Of a DNA stretch of 46,279 bases, positions 10,192 through 21,284 are shown piece after piece (position 1 is the first letter of the stretch; every line of letters begins with the position of its first letter). Location: assembly GCA_964058805.1 (NCBI GenBank), contig CAXKVV010001009.1, forward strand, positions 1 to 46,279, written 5' to 3'. The notes beneath the pieces were generated by a model. It worked only from the letters and a program-made list of their open reading frames with translations. It did not search any database and had not been told where the DNA came from. This DNA comes from Schoenoplectus triqueter (taxonomy: Eukaryota > Streptophyta > Magnoliopsida > Poales > Cyperaceae). A program made the translations under genes and the position numbers.

Positions 10192-13100
10192 ATGGCTCCT
10201 AACACCAGAACATCGCAGCTTCCGAGAGGCAAAAGGGTAAAGTACACCCAGCAAGGTGCAGTCCCAATTCCTCCAGACCCAGAGGAAAACCCGGCTGTTT
10301 CGACCGAACTGTCTGCCTCTGCATCTGCCTCTGCGTCTGCGTCACAATCTGGAGTGCTAAAGCGCAAGGGGAGAGGACCTGGACAGATAATTCCTCCACG
10401 GCTACCAAGTGAAAGACCTGTGATTTGGCCAGTGGGAAAACAAGAGTTTACCACAGAGAACAACCCAACTCAGATCACCTCGGTCATCACTAAACTGGCC
10501 TTGCAACTGATGCCGGGGCCTTGTATTAGTTTCTTGTTGTTTGATCAAAACACAAGAAATGCTCTCGAGGATGGGTTTTTGGTACAAAAAACTACAATCA
10601 TTATTTTATATACAAGCGTAGCTTAATTAGGTCTAGGCTCTTAATTACTGAATTACTAATCATTAATTTATTATGAAGGAACGCTTCACATATAGGACTA
10701 CTGAAAATGTCAACCATTGTAAGGAGGTGCTCGAGGTAATTGCTACAAAGAGGTACGCAAATGAGCTACGCGAGGCGAGGAAGAGATGTCGAAAGAAGTT
10801 TGGGTGGAATACAGAGGGATGGAAGACAATGGTTCCTCATTGGTGTAAGACCTTCAGATACTGGCATGAACTTTGTGACATCTATGGAACCTCCGAATAC
10901 AGGGCCCTTTCACAAAGAAACCAAGCTAATAGATGTGCTTCGGGGCTTTCTACTTGTCATTACTCTGGGTCAATAAGTGCTTATCAACATGGCCAAAAAT
11001 TGGTAACTACATCTTTTACTAGTCATCAATCATGTTAAACCAAAATCAGTATTTCTATCTTATATTTGCATACACAGATAAACATGAGGGGGGAGGGGGG
11101 TTAGCTAGTATATGGGGTTGGCAGGAGTTCTTCATTTCATGATTAATTAATTTTGTTTTGATGGTGCTCATATATGTTCAATAATTCATTTGATCATATG
11201 TGTCCAATAATCCATTTTGATAACTAGTACATCTCCTTTTATTGTTTGTTGTCTGTAGGGGTAATGGCATAGTAATGATCTGGTTTAATTTGAATGTAAA
11301 TTTCCTTTGAATCATGCAAAAATTTTATATTTGATTCCAGCCATCCTCTTTGTTGCATTTTCAGCAAAAATTACTTGGTAGAGAGCCGACAGTTGAGGAA
11401 CTTTATGTACACTTGCATGTTGGTCGAGAAAATGGCCAATCACCGGTTGTGGCTCAAGCAATAGCGGAGTTGTATTCCAAGGCCGAAGTGATGGACGCAA
11501 TACGAGAGGAAAACAATTATGGGGATGAACTCCCTACAGAAGAGGAAGGGCAAATCATAGTAGATGTTCAAAGCTATGAAACTAGTTCATTGAAATTTGC
11601 AAACAGTAAAACAAAGGAAGTCTTTGTAAGTTTTCTTGCAACTTGATTGTAATGTACAATTGTGGGAGATGATCTGAACCTACTGAGGGTTAACTCGGGT
11701 TCTTGGCTCTGTGCTAGAGGTGATATTGAATTGGTAGATAGACCTGCACACGAAAGAGGGAAATGAGACTTATGATTAATCTTGGCTTTTTTTACTTAAT
11801 TCCTTGAAATTGAGCTGTAAATGGTTGAATTGGGGATTTAACCATCTCCTTCTTTGCTCTTGGTTGAACTGCTGCTTGTTGATTATGATAATATAACTTG
11901 GGGACTTTGATCTGTGCCTGGGAGGAATTAAATTGAACATTGGGTTTAACTGCTTTGCTTGATCTGTGGGTGATATGTTGTTGTTGTTGTGATGTTGTTA
12001 AGTGTGGGATTTGGTTGTTTGTCAATTACGGTAATATGAAATTTGAATTAGTTGCACTATTAATATGTAGAGTTGATGTAGCTGACTGTTTCTTCATTGA
12101 ACCATATAGTCGGGTCTAGTTGTAATTAGTGTATTGATCCTTGTTTTCTAGTCATGTGCCACTCAATTCCTTATCAGAATGATGTCTTTTCGTGTCTAAT
12201 ATCTATCGTTTCTCAATAGGAAAAGGCAAAGGAGATGTTGCTAGATCCAAATAATGAGGGAAGAGAACCTATTGAAGTCTTTCGTCTAGCTGCTGCTAAG
12301 AAGAGCCATGGCAGAGACTGGGGCTTCGGGAGTAAATTTGAGGATAGCATGCCCGCATCGTTGAACTCACGATCAAGAGCGTCTTCTACAACATCTGTGC
12401 TCACAGTGGAAGCGATGGAAGGGCGCAAGGAAGAGTTCAAACAAATGATAGAAGATCAAAATGCACGTTTTAGTGAGGAGATTGACAAGAGAGATAAGGT
12501 AATAGAAGGGTACGAGGTTCGCTTCTCTGACATGGCTGCAGCCCATGCCGCGAAACAGGCCAAAATGCAAACGATGATTAGTCATCTCTTTGTGATGGTA
12601 GGAATGCAGAGGCCACCTTATCAGGTAATGAATCATAACATTAATTGTAATGACATTGTTGCTTAAATGTATCACATTGCTCTGATTAATTCAACTTGTA
12701 GGGTAATGGTTCTATTCCCCAACCTTATCAAGCTTATGTTTCGCAACCCTTTCAAAGTGCTTCAGGGATGCATGTGCCTTCTTCTTCTCAGGTAAGAAAT
12801 TTTGGTGAGGGTATTGTTAATGCTTGGGGAATTTAGGGCTTTTCGGTCAATTATTGTCATTTGATATTTATGGACTTACATTTCACTTTCTCTACTTAGA
12901 ACAACAATGGTTTCAATTTTGGTGCACTTTTGAAAATGCAAGTGCCTCAGACCCAGATGCATCCTATTTCGCAGGTAAGAATCTATTTCAAAGTTGATCC
13001 TTTCACTTCCTGTACTTAACATCCCAAAAAATCTATTTCTGTGTTGATGTATGTGGATGGGGGTTACCAATATGAAAAGTTGTGTTCAAGCATGCTTACT

Positions 13101-13370
13101 GATAAGTGCTTCAACTCTTTTGCTAGCTATACTTGAATGCTTATGTTATCTATTGTTGCAATTGTGCTGAACAATTTCAGGGGGTGCATTTGCTTATGTC
13201 ACAGATTTGGTTTGTTCATGTGCAATACTGACTTTGATTGTATTTTCTCTTTTGGTTATGTATACTAGGGAATAGGGTTACAGGCACTTTTAGATCAAGC
13301 CTCAAATGCCGAGGCAGACATGGGTCAATGGTGCGCCGAATCAAACCAGGACAATGGAGCAAAGTTATGA
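10192..13370 (+). CDS. Intact TNPA-like Transposase_24 (Ptta/En/Spm) gene, seven coding exons
   Basis: Exons, all phase 0 with GT/AG borders: 10192-10581, 10679-11002, 11341-11625, 12220-12624, 12702-12791, 12900-12974, 13269-13370 (stop TGA), giving 556 residues with no break. Exon 1 is a Pro/Ser/Ala-rich N-terminus with an SASASASA run. Exon 2 is the Transposase_24 core: HWCKTFRYWHELCDIYG, then QRNQANR and HYSGSISAYQHGQKL. Exon 3 has LGREPTVEELYVHLHVGREN. Exon 4 has GRDWGFGSKFED and a Glu/Lys-rich coiled coil ending HAAKQAKMQTMIS. The tail is Gln/Pro/Gly-rich. It matches the minus-strand gene in domain order, intron phase and several motifs, so the two are paralogues. Expected role: binding of CACTA subterminal repeats alongside TNP2. 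Confidence 0.85.
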
Positions 13371-14269
13371 GTTTGGGAAGAATGACATGTGTTGTATTTT
13401 GTTAATTAGCATAAATACTGCCTGGAAACTTTTATATTTTGTTAATTGGCAGGGATTACAGTTAGTGACAGTTGTATATTTTGTTTAACTATAGCTATAT
13501 CTGTAAATTTTGGTACTCAAGTTGTATGGATACTTTGATAGGTCCTGCTATTTTGAGCGCATCTTCTGATACTTTGAGAGCACCCAATGCAAATTTGGAT
13601 GCTACAGCATACATTGGTGCTCTCAAAATATCAAAATTAGCTCTCAATTTATCACTGCCCTACTTTGATATGATAATTACATAATCTATGTGATTTATGG
13701 TGATTTCTAAAGTTTACTTGTTCACTAAATGTGATTATACAGAAATGGGATGATATTATTAAAATAAATATATGCAGCAAAAAAAAAAAGATTTTACACA
13801 CAGAAATAATGGTATGTACACTGACAGAAATAATGGCCACATTTCCAAAAACCTGCGTAAATAATTATTAATTATTTGGAATGTTTTCAAAATATTTCCG
13901 TGGTTTTTAGCATAATAATTTCCGTGGAGATGCAAACCAGGCAAATGATAGGATTTTTGCGTCGATAACACAGTGGGGTCCACGATCGACATTTCCGTTC
14001 AAACTCGACAGAAATATAATAGTGCGTGCGAGGGAGAAAATAGCAGCCGACCCCACTTGGTAACTAATCTCCGTTGAATCTACTTCTGTGGGAGCGCCAG
14101 GGTAAAGGAGTATTTCTCTGGGATTCGATGGAAAAGGGACCATTTATGTCGGGGTTTTTTGCGTGAGGGATTTTCCCTGGCAACACCACAGAATATGGGT
14201 CATTTCCCTGGTTAGACCCACACAAAAGGGGTTTTTTAATCCTCAGAAATACAAACAATTCTAGTAGTG
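13371..14269. repeat. CACTA right subterminal region and terminus
   Basis: From about 13790 to 14260 short motifs recur: cagaaataatgg twice (13802, 13832), and TTTCCGTGG, TTTCCCTGG, TTTCTCTGG and TTCTGTGGG variants at about 13898, 13920, 14085, 14113, 14171 and 14201. The terminus ctagtagtg ends at 14269. Clustered subterminal repeats are the binding sites for TNPA-type proteins in this superfamily. An imperfect hairpin lies at about 13565-13640, with arms around TTTGAGAGCACC. Confidence 0.75.
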
Positions 14270-14272
14270 ATC

Positions 14273-14600
14273 ATCCCCAGTTCCACAACGATGTATTAGT
14301 GCGTGCAAATTAAAGTAGTACTTATTAAACAAAGTCTAACGCCAATGCTATTCTTGTCTTTACTTGGTCGTCGTATCAAATCTAATTTAACCATGAATTA
14401 TTGTTATCTCTAATTAAATGTCTTCAAAGATTATAGCCCATATTATTCGAAATATTTCAAGAACAGTACCACACTTCTTCTTAAATTTTTCATAATTTCA
14501 ATCTGTAAATTTGATCTATAAAAGCAGTGTCGGTGGTTGTTGGCAACAACTAATAGTTTATAAATTTTCAAGAAAAAAAAATAGTCAGTAATAACCCGAA
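14273..14600. other. Unassigned sequence between the CACTA end and the gypsy LTR
   Basis: AT-rich sequence without coding potential or a recognisable repeat. It is presumably host DNA, or older repeat DNA, into which both elements inserted. The five bases before the gypsy LTR are ccgaa, a possible target-site duplicate whose partner is lost at the truncated right end. Confidence 0.4.
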
Positions 14601-14945
14601 TGACGCAAGTCGGTCCCACTACGGTATTGCCCGTTAAGCTCACGTATTGATTTAGTAGCAATAGAGACAAGAAAGAACTTTAAGAAGATAAGAGAGAAGA
14701 GAAAACATTAAAACAATTTTTCTATTGATCAAATTCTGTCTTACAAAGATGATACTTGGCTTCTTATATAGCCTTACAATTAAATATCAATATTAATACT
14801 ACCATTTAAAACTAATTAAAACAATCTAGAAAACAACAAACTTTGACTCCTTAAAATACTAAATATTAACTCTAAACATAAATTATCCTAGAAGACCACA
14901 CCATTTTCCTAGATTTCCACCAGGACTTAACTACAAATTCATGCA
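14601..14945 (-). repeat. 3' LTR of the gypsy element
   Basis: The outer end at 14601 matches the surviving 79 bp of the right-hand LTR (TGACGCAAGTCGGTCCCAC). The integrase frame stops at 14946-14948, so the LTR begins at or near the stop codon (minus TGCATGAATT). No clear polypurine tract is seen there, which leaves this inner boundary approximate. Confidence 0.6.
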
Positions 14946-17900
14946 TCAAATGGTTAAGTTCTCAAAATGAATAATTATTCCATTAATTGTCCTGAAGTTG
15001 TCATCTTCATCCAAATCTGATTCACACTCAAGAATGTGTATTGCATTAGGCTCCCCGAGTTGTTTGAAGCTTGCCCTCAAGCTTGTATCTTCAATATAGT
15101 ACTTGTGGAGATGACTAACATTGAAGGTGTTGGATATATGCAAGTCATCGGGTAATTTCACGCGGTATGCATTTGCTCCAAACTTCTCCAAAATCTCACA
15201 TGGTCCCACATTTCTTTGTTTAAGTTTATGATATTCGCCACGTGGAAAACGCTCTTTTGGTAAGTAGACCCAGACCAACTCTCCAACTTCAAATTGAACG
15301 TCACGACGAGTCACATCTGCTTTAGCTTTGTACTTAGCATAAAATTGTTCTAATTTCTCTCGAACTGTTTTATGTAATTCTCTCAAATCTTTAAGCCTTT
15401 CTTCCACCCTTTTAACTGTAGTTTGTGGTCCTTCAATCGAGAGAGTGTCAAGAGGACCACGGGGAATATATCCGTACACGATTTTGAAGGGTGCAAACCC
15501 TGTAGAGCGGTTCACCGAACAATTGTATTCAAATTCAATTTTCGGTAGCAAAGTGTCCCACATGCCAAAAGCTGTAACTTGCGCACGTAGCATGTTTCCA
15601 AGGCTTCTGTTTACGACTTCAGTTTGACCATCAGGTTGAGGATGAAAAGTTGAGCTAAACTTCAAGTCTGTCTTTAACTTCTTTCAAAGTTTTATCCAGA
15701 ATTTGCTCAAAAATTTAGTGTCCCGATCGGAAATAATGGTACTCGGCAAGCCGTTATGTCGCACAACTTCATTGAAATAAAGCTCGGTTACTTTAGGCGC
15801 ATCTACAGTGGTCTTGCAAGCAATAAAGATTGCCATTTTGCTGAAACGATCCACAACGACCATGATGCTATCATTTTTTTTCCGGGTCATTGGTAGTCCG
15901 ATCACAAAGTCCATCGAAATGTCACGCCAAGATTCAAATGAAATAGGCAATGGGTTGTAAAGCCCTTGGGGTGTGTTGGTACCTTTAGATGTTTGACAAA
16001 CATGGCAATCTCGAACGAAATATTTAATATCTCGCTACATGCTCGGCCAAAAGAATCTTTCTCGCACAAGATGCAAAGTCTTTTCTAGTCCAAAGTGACA
16101 TTGGTTATGCATATCCTTGATGATGAGATAGCGAAGGGAGGTCGCCGGAATACAAAGTGTCACTCCTTTAAACAAGTACCCGTTATGTAACAAGTAATCA
16201 TCTCGCAAATTTCTCTTTACTTCTTCTAGAACTTGTCCAAAATCTGGGTCTTCTTTAAGAGTTTCTGGCACATGCTCAAACCCAAGTGTATAGGTTGCCA
16301 TTGCTGCAAGTAATCCATGCCGACGTCTCAAAGCGTCAGTCACTTTGTTGCTTAATCCAGCCTTGTGAACAATCGAAAAAGAGTACTCTTGGAGTGAGTT
16401 GATCCATTTGGCATGCTGAGAGCTTAGTTTGTTCTGGTCTTGCACAAATTTCATCGCTTGGTGGTCAGTGTATAGCACAAATTCGCAAGACAAGAGATAA
16501 TGTCGCCAATGTTGCAAAGCCTTCATAATGTCATATAACTCAAGGTCGTACACCGAATAGTTGGTTTTAGCTCCGGCAAGTTTCTCACTGAAAAAGGCCA
16601 CGGGTTTCTTCTCTTGAGAAAGTACAGCACCAATACCCACTTTTGAAGCATCACATTCAACCTCGAAAGTTTTCTCAAAATTTGGTAGTGCTAACACTGG
16701 TGCTTGAGTTAAACATTGCTTGAGTTTCTCAAAAGCTTGTTGAGCACTTTCACTCCATTCAAAATTCTTCAACTTGAGTATCTTAGTTATTAGGGCAGCA
16801 ATACTACTAAAACCTTTGATAAAACGCCGGTAGAATCCTGCTAAATCGAGAAATGATCGCACATCTGTGATTGAAGGTGGTTTCGGCCATTCTTGGATTG
16901 CTTGGATTTTACCTTCTTCTGGTGATATGCCATTCCTCGAGACCTTGAACCCCAGAAAAATTAGGATTGATGTCATCCATACACACTTCTTCGGGTTTGC
17001 GAATAGGTTATTGTTGTGTAGCGCTTCAAGGGTTTTACGCAAGTGTTGAAGGTGCTCTTCTTTGTGTTCGGCTGTAGATAAGAATGTCGTCAAAGTAAAC
17101 AACGACAAACTTGTTGAGAAAAGGTCGCAAGACTTGGTTCATCACGCGCATGAAAGTGCTTGGAGCATTAGAAAGGCCGAATGACATAACGACCCACTCA
17201 AAAAGGCCTTCTTTGGTTTTTGAAAGCTGTTTTCCATTCATCACCGGGCTTGATTCGGATTTGGTGATATCCACTTTTAAGATCAATTTTAGAGAATACC
17301 TTGGCACTACTGAGTTGATCAAGCATGTCTTCAAGTCACGGAATGGGGAACCGATACCTTGTAGTGATACGATTTATTGCTCGGCTATCCACACACATGC
17401 GAAAACTTTCATCCTTCTTTGGCACCAATAGAACCGGAACAGCACAAGGACTGATACTTTCTCGCACAAAGCCTTTATCAAGTAACCCTTGGACTTGACG
17501 CTTCAACTCTTCATGTTGTTGAGGAGTCATGCGGTAATGAGCCTTGTTGGGAAGATTGGTCCCGGGAACCAAGTCGATTTGGTGTTGAATATCGCGAAGT
17601 GGAGGCAGTCCATTAGGAAGCTCTTCAAGAAGTATGTGCTTGAATTCAGCCAATAAAGGTTGTACTAGTTCAGGTATCTCGGCTTCTGTCTTGGCATAAT
17701 CACATGCGGTCAATGCAAAATAAAATTCAGCACCTTCTAACTCCTTCTCAAACTCCTCTCATGGCACACAAAATACTGTAGTTGATTCTTTTAGTTCTTC
17801 TTGAAGAGGATTTATTTGAACCCTTTGTGCTCCAACTCGAATGGTATATGTGTGCTTTCTTCCATCATAAATGGCTTGATTGTCGTACTGCCAGGGACGA

Positions 17901-18350
17901 CCAAGGATCAAATGTGAGGCATCCATCGGAACCACATCAGCATAAATCGTAGTGGTGTAATGTGGCCCAAGAGTGAGCTAAAAGTGGCACCTCTTATTGA
18001 CTTGAATTTCTACCCCTTTGTGTACCCACCCGAGTTTGTATGGATTGGTATGATTTATTGTGTCTAGCTTGAGTTTTCGGACTGCTTCTTCTGAAATCAC
18101 ATTCTCCCAACTTCCCGAATCTATTATCATGACACACTTCTTGTTCTTAATAACACACATGGTCTTAAAAATAGAATGCCGCTTCCAATCTTCAGAGGTT
18201 TTCGGCCCTAAGCAAAGCCTTCTCATGACTAAACTTTCAGCCTCGATGTCTTCGGGATTTACTTCAAAAATTTGCTCAGACTCATCCTCGTACGATCCTT
18301 CTTCTTCTTCAAAACCATCATAAGCATAAAAATGTGGTCGAGGTTTAGGA
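14946..18350 (-). pseudogene. gypsy pol: protease, RT, RNase H, integrase (broken)
   Basis: Protease: IIDSGSWENVIS near 18120 (DSG active site). RT: HYRMTPQQHEELKRQVQGLL, SPCAVPVLLVPKKD, then [19 protein letters not shown] and [11 protein letters not shown] (catalytic FDD near 17085). RNase H: FEVECDASKVGIGAVLSQ and YTDHQAMKFV. Integrase: a CHVCQTSK zinc-finger remnant (about 16000), SMDFVIGLP and [13 protein letters not shown] (two catalytic Asp), STFHPQPDGQTEVVNRS (Glu), and a C-terminal GPCEILEKFGANAYRVKLP block. Breaks seen: TAG at about 17976, TGA at about 17758, TGA after RFPIP at about 17333, one-base insertions at about 17210 (A run) and 17050, TAG at about 16035, TGA at about 15681. 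Several are C-to-T type changes (CGA or CAG to stop). Confidence 0.9.
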
Positions 18351-18352
18351 CA

Positions 18353-19233
18353 TTATCTCGCATAATGACCCAGTTCTCGGCAATTGTGACAATGAATGTT
18401 GGTTTTGAAATTTTCTGAGGTATTTTGGTTTGATTTAGGTAGAGTGTTTTGATTTGGTTTGGGTGAAGGAAGAAGTGGTTTGTTTCGGTTGAGATTTGTA
18501 GAGTTATTTGAGGCGGAAGATGCTTGAGAAATATTAGAGTTAACAGAAGAAGAATTGTTACGACTGAAGTTGCGGGTCCTCGCGAGTTGTTTTTCCACGG
18601 TTTTTCCTTTGGCTTGAGCTTCAGCTACGTTGTGGAAAGTGTGAACCACAAGCACATCTTGAATTGGAATTCGAAGGTCGTGCAAATATCGTGCAACTCT
18701 CAAATCTTCAGTCTCATTGAGTTGATTTCATGCTTCAAGTTTATAGAATTCAAGAGTGTATTCCTCCACACTTCTTGTTGGAAAAGTGTTTGTCTATAGT
18801 TGAGTGGCAGAAACTCACGATTCATTTCATGCTTTAAATCAAGCCAAAGGTTGAGAGGAGGAATGCCATCAAGATAGCGGCGATACTTGAATGATTGCCA
18901 CCATGTTGCTGCTCTATCTCTTAGTCTTATAGTCACCAGTGATACCTGCTTGTCAAGAGGAACTTCCTTGAGTTCGAATAATTCTTCAACTTTGCTCGTC
19001 CAGTCCAAATACTCTTCTGGAATTTCGATTCGTATGTCGTTGTCCCATCGGTCACAGTTTGGAGGTTGAGGGTTTTGGTTGAATGGTGGTTTATTATTGT
19101 TTTGTAGATTTTGTAGATTGTTTTGATTGTTGGTGGGGGCAAGGCGTTCAACTAGAGTGGTGAGTACTTGTATGGTTTCGGTATGGTTTTGTTGCATACG
19201 TTCAAGAACAACGAGAAGGTTAGGATCGACCAT
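18353..19233 (-). pseudogene. gypsy gag (broken), with zinc knuckle
   Basis: The start MVDPNLLVVLERMQ at 19233 lies 52 bases after the PBS. The retrotransposon gag core follows (WTSKVEELFELKEVPLDKQ, then DRAATWWQSFKY). After a frame disruption near 18770 the frame resumes at RVARYLHDLRIP, then an Asn/Ser-rich linker and a CCHC knuckle (CHNCRELGHYAR). The last Cys is preceded by an in-frame TAA (about 18353), where other gags usually have Glu. Confidence 0.85.
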
Positions 19234-19284
19234 GAAGATAATTGATGGAGATTTCACAAGCGAGAAGTCGTGATGTCGAACCTC

Positions 19285-19296
19285 GCTCTGATACCA
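19285..19296 (-). other. gypsy primer-binding site (tRNA-iMet)
   Basis: Minus strand TGGTATCAGAGC, complementary to the 3' end of plant initiator-Met tRNA. It is separated by two bases from the 5' LTR edge at 19299. Confidence 0.9.
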
Positions 19297-19377
19297 CTTG
19301 ACGCAAGTCGGTCCCACTACGGTATTGCCCGTTAAGCTCACGTATTGGTTTAGTAGCAATAGAGACAAGAAAGAACT

Positions 19378-19588
19378 GATGTAGTGCGTCACTACGACAG
19401 TGATGACCTAGGTCTCATTTATTTATCATCATATCTACGTTTCGATATAACGGATGACTAAGGCGGTGATGACCCAACCCTTGTTCTTTTATCATCATAT
19501 TCAAATTTTGAGAATAAGAACAATCATACAAACTTGATGATTTGACCATGATCAAATCACATACAACAACCAATTGCTCTCATACCAC
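19378..19588 (-). other. copia primer-binding site and remnant of its leader
   Basis: The minus strand reads TGGTATGAGAGC at 19587-19576, an iMet-type PBS with one change, one base from the adjacent LTR. Bases 19378-19575 would be the start of that element's internal region. They include two imperfect copies, about 70 bp apart, of a GTGATGACC...TTATCATCATAT motif (about 19400 and 19470). The rest of the interior is missing, and the sequence meets the truncated gypsy LTR at 19377/19378. Confidence 0.6.
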
Positions 19589-21279
19589 TATTGGGATTTT
19601 ATCGGTGTAACTAGTGTATAAATTCAAAAATATTCATCTGAAATACCAAAAAGATCTTATATGTGACTTAACTGAACCAAATATAAGTTATAAACAAAGT
19701 TAGTATACCTTTGAAGCGTGCTTGAGTCACTAGAAGGATAAAAAATGATCGGGAGACGCACACGACACCGAAAAACCAACCGAGATCTCCTCAAAAAGTA
19801 TCCACCAAGAACAGCCCACAAATACCTTCTCAACCTCTTACTAGGGCAATTGAGAGTGCTCTCCTTGATCTTATGGTCCTTCTCCACAAATGCTAATTCT
19901 TAGAGGTGGTGGAAAGAGTTCTCAACACATGAGATAATCAAAACGGGCGCGACAAAAATTTAGCAAAACTTCCGTGCTTAGGAAAGCAAACTCGTTAAGC
20001 TTCTACCCGGGGAAAAACCCTTATATAACTTTACCAACAGGTGGAAGAATGTTTTCCCACGTTTTGGAAGAGCTCCCACTAATTTTGGACAGCCAAAACT
20101 TGTCGGTTTCCGAAAATAGGCTGAACTTCCTTAATTAACTAAGAGAAAGTGGAGATAATGGAAATAATGGATCATACTCCATTTTTCATATTCTACCCTC
20201 TTAAAATAGCTAAAGAATGTGCAATAGTGGAGAGTGAGTGTCTAATTTTAGTCACTCAACATATGGCTAAATTCAGACTTTTCTGAAATAACATAATTAT
20301 CACCTAATTATACCGTGTCAATATACTGTTAAAAATAGCATATGAACTTTATTAAAATTCTTCCATTTGAATATTATTAGACACTTTAATAAGTTCAATA
20401 ATTATTTATCTCATGTTATTTGATATGTCGAACACATCAACTGATCAAGGAATATTTATATATTATGTTCTTATACGGTGTGACCCTTTGGGACCTGTAT
20501 ACACTTAGCAATGAGATTAAAAAACTTTAATCATCATATATCATAAGCGTCACCTAGTAATGTGCATTATGACCCCTAAGCAATATAGATATAATGTACA
20601 CTACAAATATCTTGGTCCTAGACGACGACAATCGTCATGAGCTCATTTCATGTCACATGATATCCAGAATAGTGCAAAATAGGAACGTGTCATTTTTGCA
20701 CTACATTCTTTATCTAGGGGCACCCAATTTGAATACCATCGCTCACATCAACAAATGAGAGGGATATCGGTATTCTTAATTCATACTTCTTCTTCATACA
20801 AAAAATATACATCGAGATATAATTTGTATGGATGTCAGTTACGGACAACGTTGGATAATATTCACATATACAAATCATTTGTATAAGAAGAACACTCATC
20901 TCATACCTAATAATTAGCAAGCAAATAAAATACTAATGACACAAACACAATACTTATCGTATTTTATTACAGGTCAAGTCCAATAACATGTCCAACACGT
21001 TATTTGTGTAATTGAGCCGATAACACTTATCGTATGATTTGTGAAACATAATCATCACTCAACTTACACGTCAATCTTAGTTAATTATTGTTCCTAGATA
21101 ATTAACAGATTAGTGACATTTTAGTTTTATTATTAATTAATGTATATGTTTCACAATTGAGTCCAACTCAATATATGAATAATAAATAACTCAAGAAATA
21201 AATGATATATCATATATAGTCATCCTGATACATAAACTAACTATAATCATCACATGATTGACTGTAGATCACTCTAACA
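19589..21279 (-). repeat. 1.69-kb LTR of a Ty1/copia-type element
   Basis: On the minus strand it begins TGTTAGAGTGATC (21279) and ends ATAAAATCCCAATA (19589), the usual TG...CA-like borders of plant copia LTRs (final CA changed to TA). It lies directly beside a PBS. It contains no coding region. A GGTCCCAAAGGGTCACACC block near 20480 resembles those in other plant LTRs. No second LTR is in the window, so this is a 5' LTR with its body lost. Confidence 0.65.
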
Positions 21280-21284
21280 CTAAC

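Larger units (their letters stand above)
1..14269 (-). mobile_element. CACTA (En/Spm) DNA transposon, right-hand part; left end outside window
   Basis: The right terminus reads CTAGTAGTG on the plus strand (14261-14269), the reverse complement of a CACTACTAG CACTA terminus. It is preceded by about 450 bp of short repeated subterminal motifs. Inside are a TNP2 transposase gene and two Transposase_24 (Ptta/En/Spm) genes, the gene set known from plant CACTA elements. A candidate 3-bp target duplicate would be atc at 14270-14272, but the left end is not visible. The motif cagaaataatgg occurs near the right end (13802, 13832) and near the TNP2 promoter (1748), which favours one element over two. 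I found no convincing CACTA terminus between 1 and 14260, though a degenerate internal boundary in 7500-9400 cannot be excluded. Confidence 0.7.
14601..19377 (-). mobile_element. Decayed Ty3/gypsy LTR retrotransposon
   Basis: The order on the minus strand is truncated 5' LTR (19377-19299), PBS complementary to tRNA-iMet (TGGTATCAGAGC at 19296-19285), gag, protease, reverse transcriptase, RNase H, integrase, 3' LTR. Integrase after RNase H is diagnostic of Ty3/gypsy. The 3' LTR ends with TTGCGTCA at 14601; its inner edge is not sharp (about 14930-14985). The 79 bp shared by both LTR copies (14601-14679 and 19299-19377) differ at one visible base. No chromodomain is obvious at the integrase C-terminus, although the RT resembles chromoviruses. 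The element is dead: many stops and frameshifts. Confidence 0.9.

Noticed and set aside
10176..10463. Minus-strand open frame opposite exon 1 of the intact TNPA-like gene
   Set aside because: Shadow of the low-complexity Ser/Ala exon; no independent start context or domain.
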